This document shows, one piece after another, positions 56,955-64,000 of a DNA stretch of 64,000 bases. The stretch is from Caldimonas tepidiphila (lineage in GTDB: Bacteria > Pseudomonadota > Gammaproteobacteria > Burkholderiales > Burkholderiaceae_C). Location of the stretch: NCBI RefSeq assembly GCF_003569765.1, contig NZ_QXMG01000011.1:56030-120029 (forward strand), given 5' to 3'. The notes beneath the pieces are model-generated. The model was given only the letters and a program-made list of their open reading frames with translations. It made no database searches and was not told the origin of the DNA. The stretch's first letter is position 1. The number at the start of each line of letters is the position of its first letter. The position numbers and the translations under genes were made by a program.

Positions 56955-57973
56955 GCCGCGTTCCCCCACAGCGCGAGCGCCTGCAGGCATTCGCGCAGCT
57001 GAGCCTCGCCGTGCCCGGGGGGCAGCTCGAGCCCGGGCAGGCGCAGGCCGTAGCGCAGCCCGGCGGCCTCCGCCGCGAGCACCCAGGCGGCGAGGCGCTC
57101 GAGCCGGGCCTCGGCGGCGAGCCCGACCGTGGCCTGCCAGTCCAGCCACAGCTGCTGGCGGCCGGCCGGCGCGGTGTCGCGGCTGACGAGCTCGCCGGTC
57201 TTCGCCGCCTTCTTCCACACCACGTGCCGCAGCGGGTCGCCGCGGCGGTAGGCGCGCACGCCCTCGGTGTCGCCCGCGTCGCCGCGCCGCGCCGCCGCGC
57301 CGCCCGGCAGCACGCCGTCGGCGGGCAGCGGCGGCGCGCCGGGCTCGGGACGTGGGTAGACCAGCACGCGCGCGGCCGGCTGCCAGACGCACCAGACGCG
57401 GAAGATGCCGAGCGGGAAGCGCGTCTCGGCGTTCAGCGGCGGCAGCCGCATCCAGCCGCGCCGCGGCGCCTGCACGCTGACATGCGCGCTCGCCCGGGCC
57501 TGCGCCGGCACGTCGGTCCAGGTCCAGGCGGCCGGCGCGCCGGGGCGGCCCTGCACGCGCAGCCCGATGCCGTGGCGGGTGCGCCGGGCCGTGCTGGTCA
57601 GCGTCACCTCGAGCACCGCCGCCTCGCCGGCGAACACCGCGGCGGGCGCCTTCAGGTGCAGCGTCAGGCCGCGCAGCGTGGCGTGCGTCAGGTGCATGCC
57701 GGCGACGGCGCAGCCGGCGAGCAGGAAGGTCAGCAGGTAGCCGAGGCTGAGCTGGTAGTTGATCGAGGCCACCAGCAGCACCGCCAGCGTCAGCCCGAAC
57801 AGCAGCCCGGGCGCGGTGGGCAGGATGTAGACGTTGCGCTGCGTCAGCGTCAGCGTGTCGGTGGGCGCCAGCCGCGCCAGCCACCAGGCATGCCAGCGCC
57901 GCAGCAGGCCCCCCGGTCCCCGTCCGCCTGCGGGGGCGGGCATCGCGGCCGGCGGCTCGATCACCGTGCTCAA
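56951..57973 (-). CDS. DUF58 domain protein
   Basis: A 340-residue protein with two N-terminal helices (GLLFGLTLAVLLVASINYQL and GYLLTFLLAGCAVAGMHL), a beta-rich periplasm-facing part and the DUF58 signature YRRGDPLRHVVWKKAAKTGEL. It is the constant partner of MoxR ATPases and of TgpA. The start is probably the TTG at 57973, which overlaps the moxR stop as TTGA; a GTG at 57964 is an alternative. The longer open frame upstream lies inside moxR. Confidence 0.85.
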   Translation of the reverse strand: MSTVIEPPAAMPAPAGGRGPGGLLRRWHAWWLARLAPTDTLTLTQRNVYILPTAPGLLFGLTLAVLLVASINYQLSLGYLLTFLLAGCAVAGMHLTHATLRGLTLHLKAPAAVFAGEAAVLEVTLTSTARRTRHGIGLRVQGRPGAPAAWTWTDVPAQARASAHVSVQAPRRGWMRLPPLNAETRFPLGIFRVWCVWQPAARVLVYPRPEPGAPPLPADGVLPGGAAARRGDAGDTEGVRAYRRGDPLRHVVWKKAAKTGELVSRDTAPAGRQQLWLDWQATVGLAAEARLERLAAWVLAAEAAGLRYGLRLPGLELPPGHGEAQLRECLQALALWGNAA

Positions 57974-58896
57974 GGCAGCGGCACCGAGTCGATCATCGCG
58001 CGCACCTGCTCGAGCCGCCCGCGCCCGCTGCCGGCCACCGGCACCAGCCGGTGCGCGATCGCCTGCGGCAGGATGGCCTGGATGTCGTCGGGCGCCACGT
58101 AGTCGCGCCGCGCGAGCAGCGCGCGCGCCTTGGCCGCGCGCAGCACCGCGATGCCGGCGCGCGGGCTCAGTCCCTCGACGAACCAGCGCCCCGAACGGGT
58201 CGCGGCGATCAGGTCCTGCAGGTAGTCCAGCAGCGGCTCGGCGGCATGCACCTGGCGCACCGCGGCCTGCGCCGCGAGCAGCTCGGCCGGCTTCATCACC
58301 GGCTCCAGCGTCTCGATCGCCTCGCGCCGGTCCCGGCCCGAGAGCAGCGAGCGCTCGGAGGCCCGGTCGGGATAGCCGAGCGTGATGCACATCAGGAAGC
58401 GGTCGAGCTGCGACTCGGGCAGCGGGTAGGTGCCGAGCTGGTCGCTCGGGTTCTGGGTCGCGATCACGAAGAAGGGCGAGGGCAGCGCGCGCGTCTCGCC
58501 CTCGACCGTCACCTGGTGCTCCTCCATCGCCTCGAGCAGCGCGCTCTGCGTCTTCGGCCCGGCGCGGTTGATCTCGTCGGCGAGCAGAACCTGCGCGAAC
58601 ACCGGGCCGGGATGGAACACGAAGGCCTCGCGCGAGCGCTCGTAGACGCTCACGCCGGTCAGGTCCGAGGGCATCAGGTCGGCGGTGAACTGCACGCGCG
58701 AGAAGCGCATGCCGAGCGAGACCGACAGCGCCTGCGCCAGCGTCGTCTTGCCCACCCCCGGCACGTCCTCGATCAGCAGGTGTCCGCCGGCGAGCAGGCA
58801 GGCGACGCTGTCGCTCACCTGCGTATGTTTTCCCACGATGATCGTGTTAATCTGGTCCACCAGCCGCGTCAGCCGGGCATGCAGTTCGGTGCTCAT
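57970..58896 (-). CDS. MoxR-family AAA+ ATPase
   Basis: A 308-residue AAA+ chaperone-like ATPase. Walker A is EDVPGVGKTTLAQALS, Walker B is VLLADEINRAGPKTQSALLEAME, sensor 1 is FVIATQNPSDQLGTYPLPE and the C-terminal lid has LSPRAGIAVLRAAKARAL. MoxR proteins load metal or mature partners; the DUF58 and TgpA genes downstream are the likely clients. TATCGT (58909-58904) ends 7 nt before the ATG, another candidate leaderless start. Confidence 0.94.
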   Translation of the reverse strand: MSTELHARLTRLVDQINTIIVGKHTQVSDSVACLLAGGHLLIEDVPGVGKTTLAQALSVSLGMRFSRVQFTADLMPSDLTGVSVYERSREAFVFHPGPVFAQVLLADEINRAGPKTQSALLEAMEEHQVTVEGETRALPSPFFVIATQNPSDQLGTYPLPESQLDRFLMCITLGYPDRASERSLLSGRDRREAIETLEPVMKPAELLAAQAAVRQVHAAEPLLDYLQDLIAATRSGRWFVEGLSPRAGIAVLRAAKARALLARRDYVAPDDIQAILPQAIAHRLVPVAGSGRGRLEQVRAMIDSVPLP

Positions 58897-59004
58897 GCGA
58901 CGCACGATACCGTAAAAAGAAACGAATCCCGCATCGGTCCGGCCTGCCTGCACGAGATGGTCCTGCATCGGTGGTTGAGATTCGTCAGAAGACGACGAAG
59001 AGAC

Positions 59005-59940
59005 ATGGCGACTGGCTACTTCAGCCACCCGGACTGCCGGCGGCACGACATGGGCAAGGGGCATCCCGAATGTCCGGAGCGGCTCGACGCGATCGAGGAC
59101 CGGCTGCTGGCCAGCGGCATCGACATCGCGCTGGAGCGCCGCGAGGCGCCGCTCGGCCGGGTCTCCGACCTGCACCTGGCGCACGCCGCGGCCTACGTCG
59201 CCAATCTGAAGGACTTCATGGAGCAGGTGGCGGCGGCCGGCGAGCCGCGCGCCATCGACATCGACACCGTCGTCGGCCCCGGCACCTGGAACGCGGCGCT
59301 GCGCGCGGTCGGCGCGGCGGTCGCCGCCACCGACGCGGTGATCGACGGCGAGCTCGAGAACGCCTTCTGCGCGATCCGCCCGCCCGGACACCATGCCGAG
59401 CGCGGCCAGGCGATGGGCTTCTGCTTCTTCAACAACGTCGCGATCGCGGCGCGCCACGCGCTCGACGTGCGCGGGCTCAGGCGCGTCGCGGTGATCGACT
59501 TCGACGTGCACCACGGCAACGGCACCGAGGACATCCTCCAGGGCGACGAGCGCGTGCTGATGTGCAGCTTCTTCCAGCACCCGCTCTATCCCTTCAGCGG
59601 CTCCGAGTCGCCGGCCGACAACATGGTGAACGTACCGGTGCCGGCCTACACCAAGGGGATGGAGATCCGCGAGCTGATCGAGGTGCACTGGATGCCGCGC
59701 CTCGAGGCCTTCAGGCCGGAGATGATCTTCGTCTCGGCCGGCTTCGACGCGCACCGCGAGGACGAGCTCGGCCAGCTCGGTCTGGTGGAGGCCGACTACG
59801 AGTGGATCACGCACCGGCTGATGGAGGTGGCCGCCCGCCACGCGCAGGGGCGCCTCGTTTCCTGCCTCGAGGGCGGCTACAGCCTGAGCGCGCTCGGCCG
59901 CAGTGTCACGGCTCACCTCAGGGTTCTGGCCGGCGTGTAA
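59005..59940 (+). CDS. Histone deacetylase-family hydrolase (class II-like)
   Basis: A 311-residue zinc amidohydrolase. Landmarks are the N-terminal HPDCRRHDMGKGHPECPERL, the charge relay His-His in IRPPGHHAER, the zinc site VIDFDVHHGNGTEDI and SAGFDAHREDELG. Bacterial members remove acetyl groups from polyamines or small amides or from proteins; the substrate here is unknown. The ATG at 59005 has GAAGAG upstream. It is divergent from moxR with 108 bp between. Confidence 0.93.
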   Translation: MATGYFSHPDCRRHDMGKGHPECPERLDAIEDRLLASGIDIALERREAPLGRVSDLHLAHAAAYVANLKDFMEQVAAAGEPRAIDIDTVVGPGTWNAALRAVGAAVAATDAVIDGELENAFCAIRPPGHHAERGQAMGFCFFNNVAIAARHALDVRGLRRVAVIDFDVHHGNGTEDILQGDERVLMCSFFQHPLYPFSGSESPADNMVNVPVPAYTKGMEIRELIEVHWMPRLEAFRPEMIFVSAGFDAHREDELGQLGLVEADYEWITHRLMEVAARHAQGRLVSCLEGGYSLSALGRSVTAHLRVLAGV

Positions 59941-60028
59941 AGTCCGCGCCTTGTCGCGGCCGGGTGCCGCTTTTTAAGGCGCTGATCTTGAACCTCCTTT
60001 CCTCCCGCCTCGCCGGGCCGCAGGCGGC

Positions 60029-61391
60029 ATGACGCAAGCCATGACCTCCGCCGACCTGGCCCGCTTCCTCCACCACCTGCTGCAGCCGACCGCCTTGCTC
60101 GAGCTGGGGGCGCTGATCGGCTGCCTCGTGCTCGCCGCGCTCGTGGTGCGGCTGCTGCGCGGCAGCGAGCCCCGCCCCGACTCGATCTGGTTCGGCGAGC
60201 GGCTCTTCGACGGCGTGCTCTTCCCCGCCCTGGCGCTGGCGCTGGCCTTCAGCGCGCGCCTGCTCTGGCAGGTGTGGCTGCCGGTCACGGTGTTCCACAT
60301 CGCGGTCCCGCTGCTCGTGTCGCTGGCGGCGATCCGCCTGTCGGTGCGGGTGCTGCGCGCGGCCTTTCCGACCTCGGCGTGGGCGACGCGCATCGAGCGC
60401 ACCGTGTCCTGGGGCGCCTGGGCCGCCGCGGCGCTATGGATGACCGGCCTGCTGCCGCTGCTGCTGGCCGAGCTCGACCGCATCAGCATCGGCGCCGGCA
60501 CCACCCGGCTGACGCTGCGCGCGCTGATCGAGGGCGGCCTGACGGCGATCGTCGTGATGATGCTCGCGCTGTGGGTCTCGGCCGCGCTCGAGAAGCGGCT
60601 GCTGCACGGCACCGGCGACAACCTCTCGCTGCGCAAGATGGCGGCGCAACATCGTGCGCTCGCTGCTGCTGTTCGCCGGGCTGATGCTGGCGCTGTCCTC
60701 GGTCGGGATCGATCTGACGGCGCTGTCGGTGTTCGGCGGCGCGATCGGCGTCGGTCTCGGTTTCGGGCTGCAGAAGCTCGCGGCCAACTACGTCAGCGGC
60801 TTCGTGATCCTCGCCGAGCGGTCCTTGCGCATCGGCGACGTGGTGCGCATCGACACCTTCGAGGGCAGCATCACCGACATCAAGACGCGCTACACGGTGA
60901 TCCGGGCGCTGAGCGGGCGCGAGGCGATCGTGCCCAACGAGATGCTGATCACGCAGCGCATCGAGAACTCCTCGCTCGCCGACCGCAAGGTGCTGCTCAA
61001 CACCATCGTGCAGGTTGCCTACGGCACGGATCTGGATGCGCTGCGCCCGGCGATGGCGGAGGCGGTGGGCCGGGTGCCGCGCGTGCTGGCCGACCCTGGT
61101 CCCGCGGTGCTGCTGACCAACTTCGCCGCCGACGGGCTGGAGCTGACGGTGAACTTCTGGATCGGCGACCCGGAGAACGGCACGGGCGTGGTGCGCTCCA
61201 ACGTCAACCTCGCGATCCTCGCGACGATCAATGCGGCCGGCGTCGAGATCCCCTTCCCGCAGCGGGTGCTGCACATCCCCGCCGCAGGCGCACGGACGGC
61301 CGAGGCGCTGCAGCAGACGGGGCTGCCGCTGCCGAAGGTGGACGGCCAGGCGACGGCGCAGGACGCGCCGCGCACCGCCCCGGTGGCCTGA
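60029..61391 (+). pseudogene. MscS-family mechanosensitive channel gene interrupted by a +1 frameshift
   Basis: The first 206 codons in frame 1 encode several helices and end in GDNLSLRKMAA; the rest of the channel continues in another frame from MRSLLLFAGLMLALSS (60654), including the pore and MscS domain (GLGFGLQKLAANYVSGFVIL, RSLRIGDVVRIDTFEG, NEMLITQRIENSS). Removing the C at 60647 restores one open frame reading MAANIVRSLLLFAG, the expected family sequence. Either the gene is broken or the base is a sequencing error. Starts at 60029 or 60041 are possible. Codon use stays native in both halves. Confidence 0.88.
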
Positions 61392-61417
61392 GTCCCCGAG
61401 TCGCCGGTGCTGCAATG

Positions 61418-61448
61418 AAAAAAGAGGCCCCTCGCGAGGGGCCTCTTT
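61418..61448. terminator. Bidirectional Rho-independent terminator
   Basis: The stretch at 61421-61448 is a perfect inverted repeat (AAAGAGGCCCCTCG and its complement, 14-bp arms). An A-run on its left and T-run on its right give U-tracts on both strands. It lies between the channel gene and the convergent fumarase gene. Confidence 0.95.
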
Positions 61449-61491
61449 CCTTCGTGGCGGGGCAGGGCGCCCCGCAAAGGGTGGGCCGGGA

Positions 61492-63018
61492 TCAGGCCAC
61501 CGCGACCGGGATCTTGCCGATCTTCGCCTTCCACTCCTTCGGGCCCTCGATGTGGGCGCTGGTGCCGCCGGCGTCCACCGCCACCGTCACCGGCATGTCC
61601 ACCACCTCGAACTCGTAGATCGCTTCCATGCCCAGGTCCTCGAAGCCGACCACCTTGGCCGCCTTGATCGCCTTGGAGACGAGGTAGGCGCTGCCACCCA
61701 CCGCCATCAGGTAGGCGGACTGGTTGTCCTTGATCGCCTGGATGGCGACCGGGCCGCGCTCGGACTTGCCGACCATCGCGATCAGGCCGGTCTGCTCCAG
61801 CATCATGCGCGTGAACTTGTCCATGCGCGTGGCGGTCGTCGGACCCGCCGGGCCGACCACCTCGTCGCGCACCGGATCGACCGGGCCGACGTAGTAGATC
61901 ACGCGGTTGGTGAAGTCCACCGGCAGCTTCTCGCCCTTGGCGAGCATGTCCTGGATGCGCTTGTGCGCGGCGTCGCGGCCGGTGAGCATCCTGCCGTTGA
62001 GCAGCAGGGTCTGGCCCGGCTTCCAGCTCGCGACCTCTTCCTTGGTCAGCGTGTTCAGGTCGACGCGCTTGCTCTTGTTGTAGTCGGGCGCCCACTTCAC
62101 GTCCGGCCACAGGTCCAGGCTCGGCGGCGTCAGGTACACCGGGCCCGAGCCGTCCATCACGAAGTGCGCGTGGCGCGTGGCGGCGCAGTTCGGAATCATC
62201 GCGACGGGCTTCGAGGCCGCGTGCGTCGGGAAGGTCTTGATCTTCACGTCGAGCACGGTGGTCAGGCCGCCCAGGCCCTGCGCGCCGATGCCCAGGGCGT
62301 TGACCTTTTCATAGAGCTCGATGCGCAGCTCCTCCAGCTTGTTGCTCGGGCCGCGCTCGAGGAGCTCGTACATGTCGATGTCCTCCATCAGCGACTCCTT
62401 GGCCAGCATGACGGCCTTCTCGGCCGTGCCGCCCACGCCGATGCCGAGCATGCCCGGCGGGCACCAGCCGGCGCCCATCTCCGGCACGGTCTTGAGCACC
62501 CAGTCGACGAGGTTGTCGCTCGGGTTCATCATCACGACCTTGCTCTTGTTCTCCGAGCCGCCGCCCTTGGCCGCGACGATCACGTCGACGGTGTTGCCCG
62601 GCACCACTTCCATGTGGATCACCGCGGGCGTGTTGTCCTTGGTGTTCTTGCGCTCGAAGATCGGGTCGGAGAGGACCGAGGCGCGCAGCGTGTTGTCCGG
62701 GTTCAGGTAGCCGCGGCGCACGCCCTCGTTGACGGCGTCGGCGATCGAGCCCTTGAAGCCCTCCCACTTCACGTCCATGCCGATCTTCAGGAACACGTTG
62801 ACGATGCCGGTGTCCTGGCAGATCGGGCGGCGCCCCTCGGCGCACATCTTCGAGTTGGTCAGGATCTGCGCGATCGCGTCCTTCGCGGCCGGGCTCTCCT
62901 CGCGCTCGTAGGCGCGGGCGAGGTGGGCGATGAAGTCGGCCGGGTGGTAGTAGGAGATGTACTGCAGCGCGGCTGCGACGCTTTCGACGAGGTCGTCGTG
63001 CTTGATCGTGGTGGTCAT
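61492..63018 (-). CDS. Fumarate hydratase, class I (iron-sulfur)
   Basis: A 508-residue oxygen-sensitive fumarase of the TCA cycle. The three cluster cysteines are in RPICQDTGIVNVF, GAGWCPPGMLG and PNCAATRHAHF. The alpha domain (N-terminal) and beta domain (GQTLLLNGRMLTGRDAAHKRI, PAGPTTATRMDKF) are fused as in FumA/FumB. The ATG at 63018 has GGGAAAAAG directly upstream. The terminator at 61421 follows its stop. Confidence 0.96.
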   Translation of the reverse strand: MTTTIKHDDLVESVAAALQYISYYHPADFIAHLARAYEREESPAAKDAIAQILTNSKMCAEGRRPICQDTGIVNVFLKIGMDVKWEGFKGSIADAVNEGVRRGYLNPDNTLRASVLSDPIFERKNTKDNTPAVIHMEVVPGNTVDVIVAAKGGGSENKSKVVMMNPSDNLVDWVLKTVPEMGAGWCPPGMLGIGVGGTAEKAVMLAKESLMEDIDMYELLERGPSNKLEELRIELYEKVNALGIGAQGLGGLTTVLDVKIKTFPTHAASKPVAMIPNCAATRHAHFVMDGSGPVYLTPPSLDLWPDVKWAPDYNKSKRVDLNTLTKEEVASWKPGQTLLLNGRMLTGRDAAHKRIQDMLAKGEKLPVDFTNRVIYYVGPVDPVRDEVVGPAGPTTATRMDKFTRMMLEQTGLIAMVGKSERGPVAIQAIKDNQSAYLMAVGGSAYLVSKAIKAAKVVGFEDLGMEAIYEFEVVDMPVTVAVDAGGTSAHIEGPKEWKAKIGKIPVAVA

Positions 63019-63158
63019 CTTTTTCCCAAGAAAATCAACAACTTAGCGTAGTGGTCAGGGCTTGGCGGATTGTTGGGCACAAGCGGGGCAACGGTCTTCG
63101 AACGCCTGCTTGAGGTGCTGAGACGGGCTCGTTTTACGCACCGTTTAAACAAATTTGT

Positions 63159-63181
63159 CGCAGGGAGGTGGCCCTCCTGCG
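63159..63181. repeat. Imperfect inverted repeat upstream of the integrase
   Basis: CGCAGG (63159-63164) and CCTGCG (63176-63181) pair with an 11-nt centre that itself is partly complementary. It lies between the fumarase start and the integrase, in the transition zone of base composition. Confidence 0.45.
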
Positions 63182-63198
63182 ACCCGTCGGATGACCAC

Positions 63199-63214
63199 GC
63201 CGTGGCGCCACGGC
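63199..63214. repeat. 16-bp perfect palindrome upstream of the integrase
   Basis: GCCGTGGCGCCACGGC reads the same on both strands. It sits 74 bp before the integrase ATG and could be an operator or part of an attachment region; this is inference. Confidence 0.5.
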
Positions 63215-63287
63215 AACAGAAGATTCTACTGCGTGGCCTCCCACGCACCGGGGTCGTTGCCAGTGGTCAAGAGGAAGAAGAACGGCT

Positions 63288-63962
63288 ATGGCACTGATCA
63301 AGAGAGGGGACGTGTGGCACGTCCGCAAGATGGTCGATGGGCACATCCTCGCCCGCTCCACCAAGACCGGCGACAAGAAGTTGGCAGAGCAACTCGCAGC
63401 CAAGATGGAGGCCGACTTCCTGAGGGAGATCATCGTCCAAGGCACCAAGCCGGTCACGGTGCATGCGGCCATCGATGCATTCCTGACGGCACGCATCGGC
63501 AGTGGAGGACACGAGAACGCCACTACACATTTCAAGCATTGGCGCAAGCTGCCCAACAAGCCGCTGAAGGAGGTGACTCTGCACGAACTGCAGGACATCA
63601 TTCAGGCGCGGCGTGCAGCCGGAGCGGCGCACAACACGATCGCCACTACGGTGGGCTACTGGAATGCGCTGGTAGGCTTTGCCAAGGCGCAGGGGTGGAC
63701 TGTTCCGATCAAGCTCCCAGCTATGAAGCAGGAGCGCACCAAGCTTCGCTTTCTAAGCATCGAAGAGGAGGAGCGCATCCTGCATGCTATTAACCCCGGC
63801 GGCAACTACCCCGGCCGCAATCCCATCAAGGATGCGCAGCGGGCCGAAAACGCTGATTTGTTCGTGTGTCTGATCCATACAGGGGCTCGTGTCAGCGAAA
63901 TCATGGAAGCGACTTGGAATCAGGTTGACTTTGATCGTCGCACGGCTCTGTTGCACAAATGA
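63288..63962 (+). CDS. Tyrosine-type site-specific integrase, C-terminally truncated
   Basis: A 224-residue phage-type integrase. The N-terminal part (MALIKRGDVWHVRKMVDG) is the arm-binding-like domain, residues 55-150 the SAM-like core-binding domain (VTVHAAIDAFL to FAKAQGW), then the catalytic domain begins (RFLSIEEEERIL) with the first catalytic Arg in HTGARVSEIMEATW. A stop follows at LLHK, before the Lys, His-x-x-Arg and Tyr motifs. It is therefore inactive as read, or interrupted by another element just past 63962. The ATG follows GAGGAAG. It uses more A/T-rich codons than its neighbours, a sign of transfer. Confidence 0.85.
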   Translation: MALIKRGDVWHVRKMVDGHILARSTKTGDKKLAEQLAAKMEADFLREIIVQGTKPVTVHAAIDAFLTARIGSGGHENATTHFKHWRKLPNKPLKEVTLHELQDIIQARRAAGAAHNTIATTVGYWNALVGFAKAQGWTVPIKLPAMKQERTKLRFLSIEEEERILHAINPGGNYPGRNPIKDAQRAENADLFVCLIHTGARVSEIMEATWNQVDFDRRTALLHK

Positions 63963-64000
63963 ATTGAGGGGGAGCTTCCCCTGACCCCGGGCGGAGTTAT
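63963..64000. other. Sequence after the truncated integrase, window edge
   Basis: 38 bp that do not continue the integrase frame. They contain GGGGGAGCTTCCCC, a short inverted repeat, as seen at ends of some mobile elements. Too short to identify. Confidence 0.3.

Noticed and set aside
63070..63297. A 75-codon plus-strand ORF before the integrase
   Set aside because: It overlaps the palindromes and the integrase start, with no ribosome binding site or recognisable domain.

Overview
The window is a GC-rich, densely coding stretch of bacterial chromosome. Gene content and order point to a betaproteobacterium of the order Burkholderiales: uppP next to trmB, dapA-bamC-metallo-hydrolase, parE and parC close together, egtB-egtD, a MoxR-DUF58-TgpA operon, an isolated ATP-grasp/alpha-E pair, and many genes of Burkholderiales type. 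I cannot name the genus from sequence reading alone. About 60 genes and one tRNA are supported. I see no CRISPR array, no rRNA, no replication origin and no complete insertion sequence.

Layout. 1-5.9 kb: a partial isoaspartate methyltransferase-like gene lies downstream of a self-regulated efflux operon (tetR - adaptor - RND pump) with a readable promoter and operator. 5.9-9.8 kb: a divergent MacAB-type ABC export operon and a DUF1439-type lipoprotein. 9.9-11.5 kb: uppP and trmB, convergent. 11.8-17.8 kb: the most accessory part, holding a two-gene ORFan operon, a TetR regulator divergent from a 4-hydroxybutyryl-CoA dehydratase/HpaB-family protein, a cupin divergent from a LysR regulator, and a SUMF1-like secreted protein. 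It ends at a tRNA-Gly(CCC) gene. 18-22.3 kb: a phospholipase D-type lipoprotein, a small outer-membrane barrel protein in AT-richer DNA, and succinate-semialdehyde dehydrogenase. 22.6-34 kb: alaS, a secreted hypothetical, an HNH protein, an MscS channel, a Tat-exported TlpA-like thioredoxin, a transglutaminase-like protein, coaBC, dut, an SlyD-like isomerase, the RoxA/YcfD ribosomal oxygenase and a small lipoprotein with a structured leader. 34-39 kb: WalJ-like hydrolase, bamC, dapA, a methyltransferase, an unannotated 42-residue membrane protein and an MFS transporter. 39-44.5 kb: parE, a GNAT enzyme, parC and a Trp-rich ORFan. 44.6-48.2 kb: dsbB, egtD, egtB and a RidA protein. 48.3-53.6 kb: comEC translationally coupled to an ATP-grasp/alpha-E pair, then an HPF-like protein. 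53.7-59.9 kb: a lytic transglycosylase, the TgpA-DUF58-MoxR operon and a divergent HDAC-family hydrolase. 60-63 kb: an MscS-family gene broken by one inserted base, a bidirectional terminator and class I fumarase. 63.3 kb to the end: a tyrosine integrase that stops before its catalytic tyrosine, with a different base composition, which marks the edge of a mobile region.

Most of the window is housekeeping. The points most worth checking are: the HpaB/AbfD-family protein that lacks two of three cluster cysteines; a 14-codon leader ORF that appears to carry egtD translation; a recurring -10 box placed 6-8 nt before start codons (probable leaderless mRNAs); the frameshifted channel; the truncated integrase; and several small ORFans. 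I did not find a clearly novel multi-gene defence or biosynthetic system.
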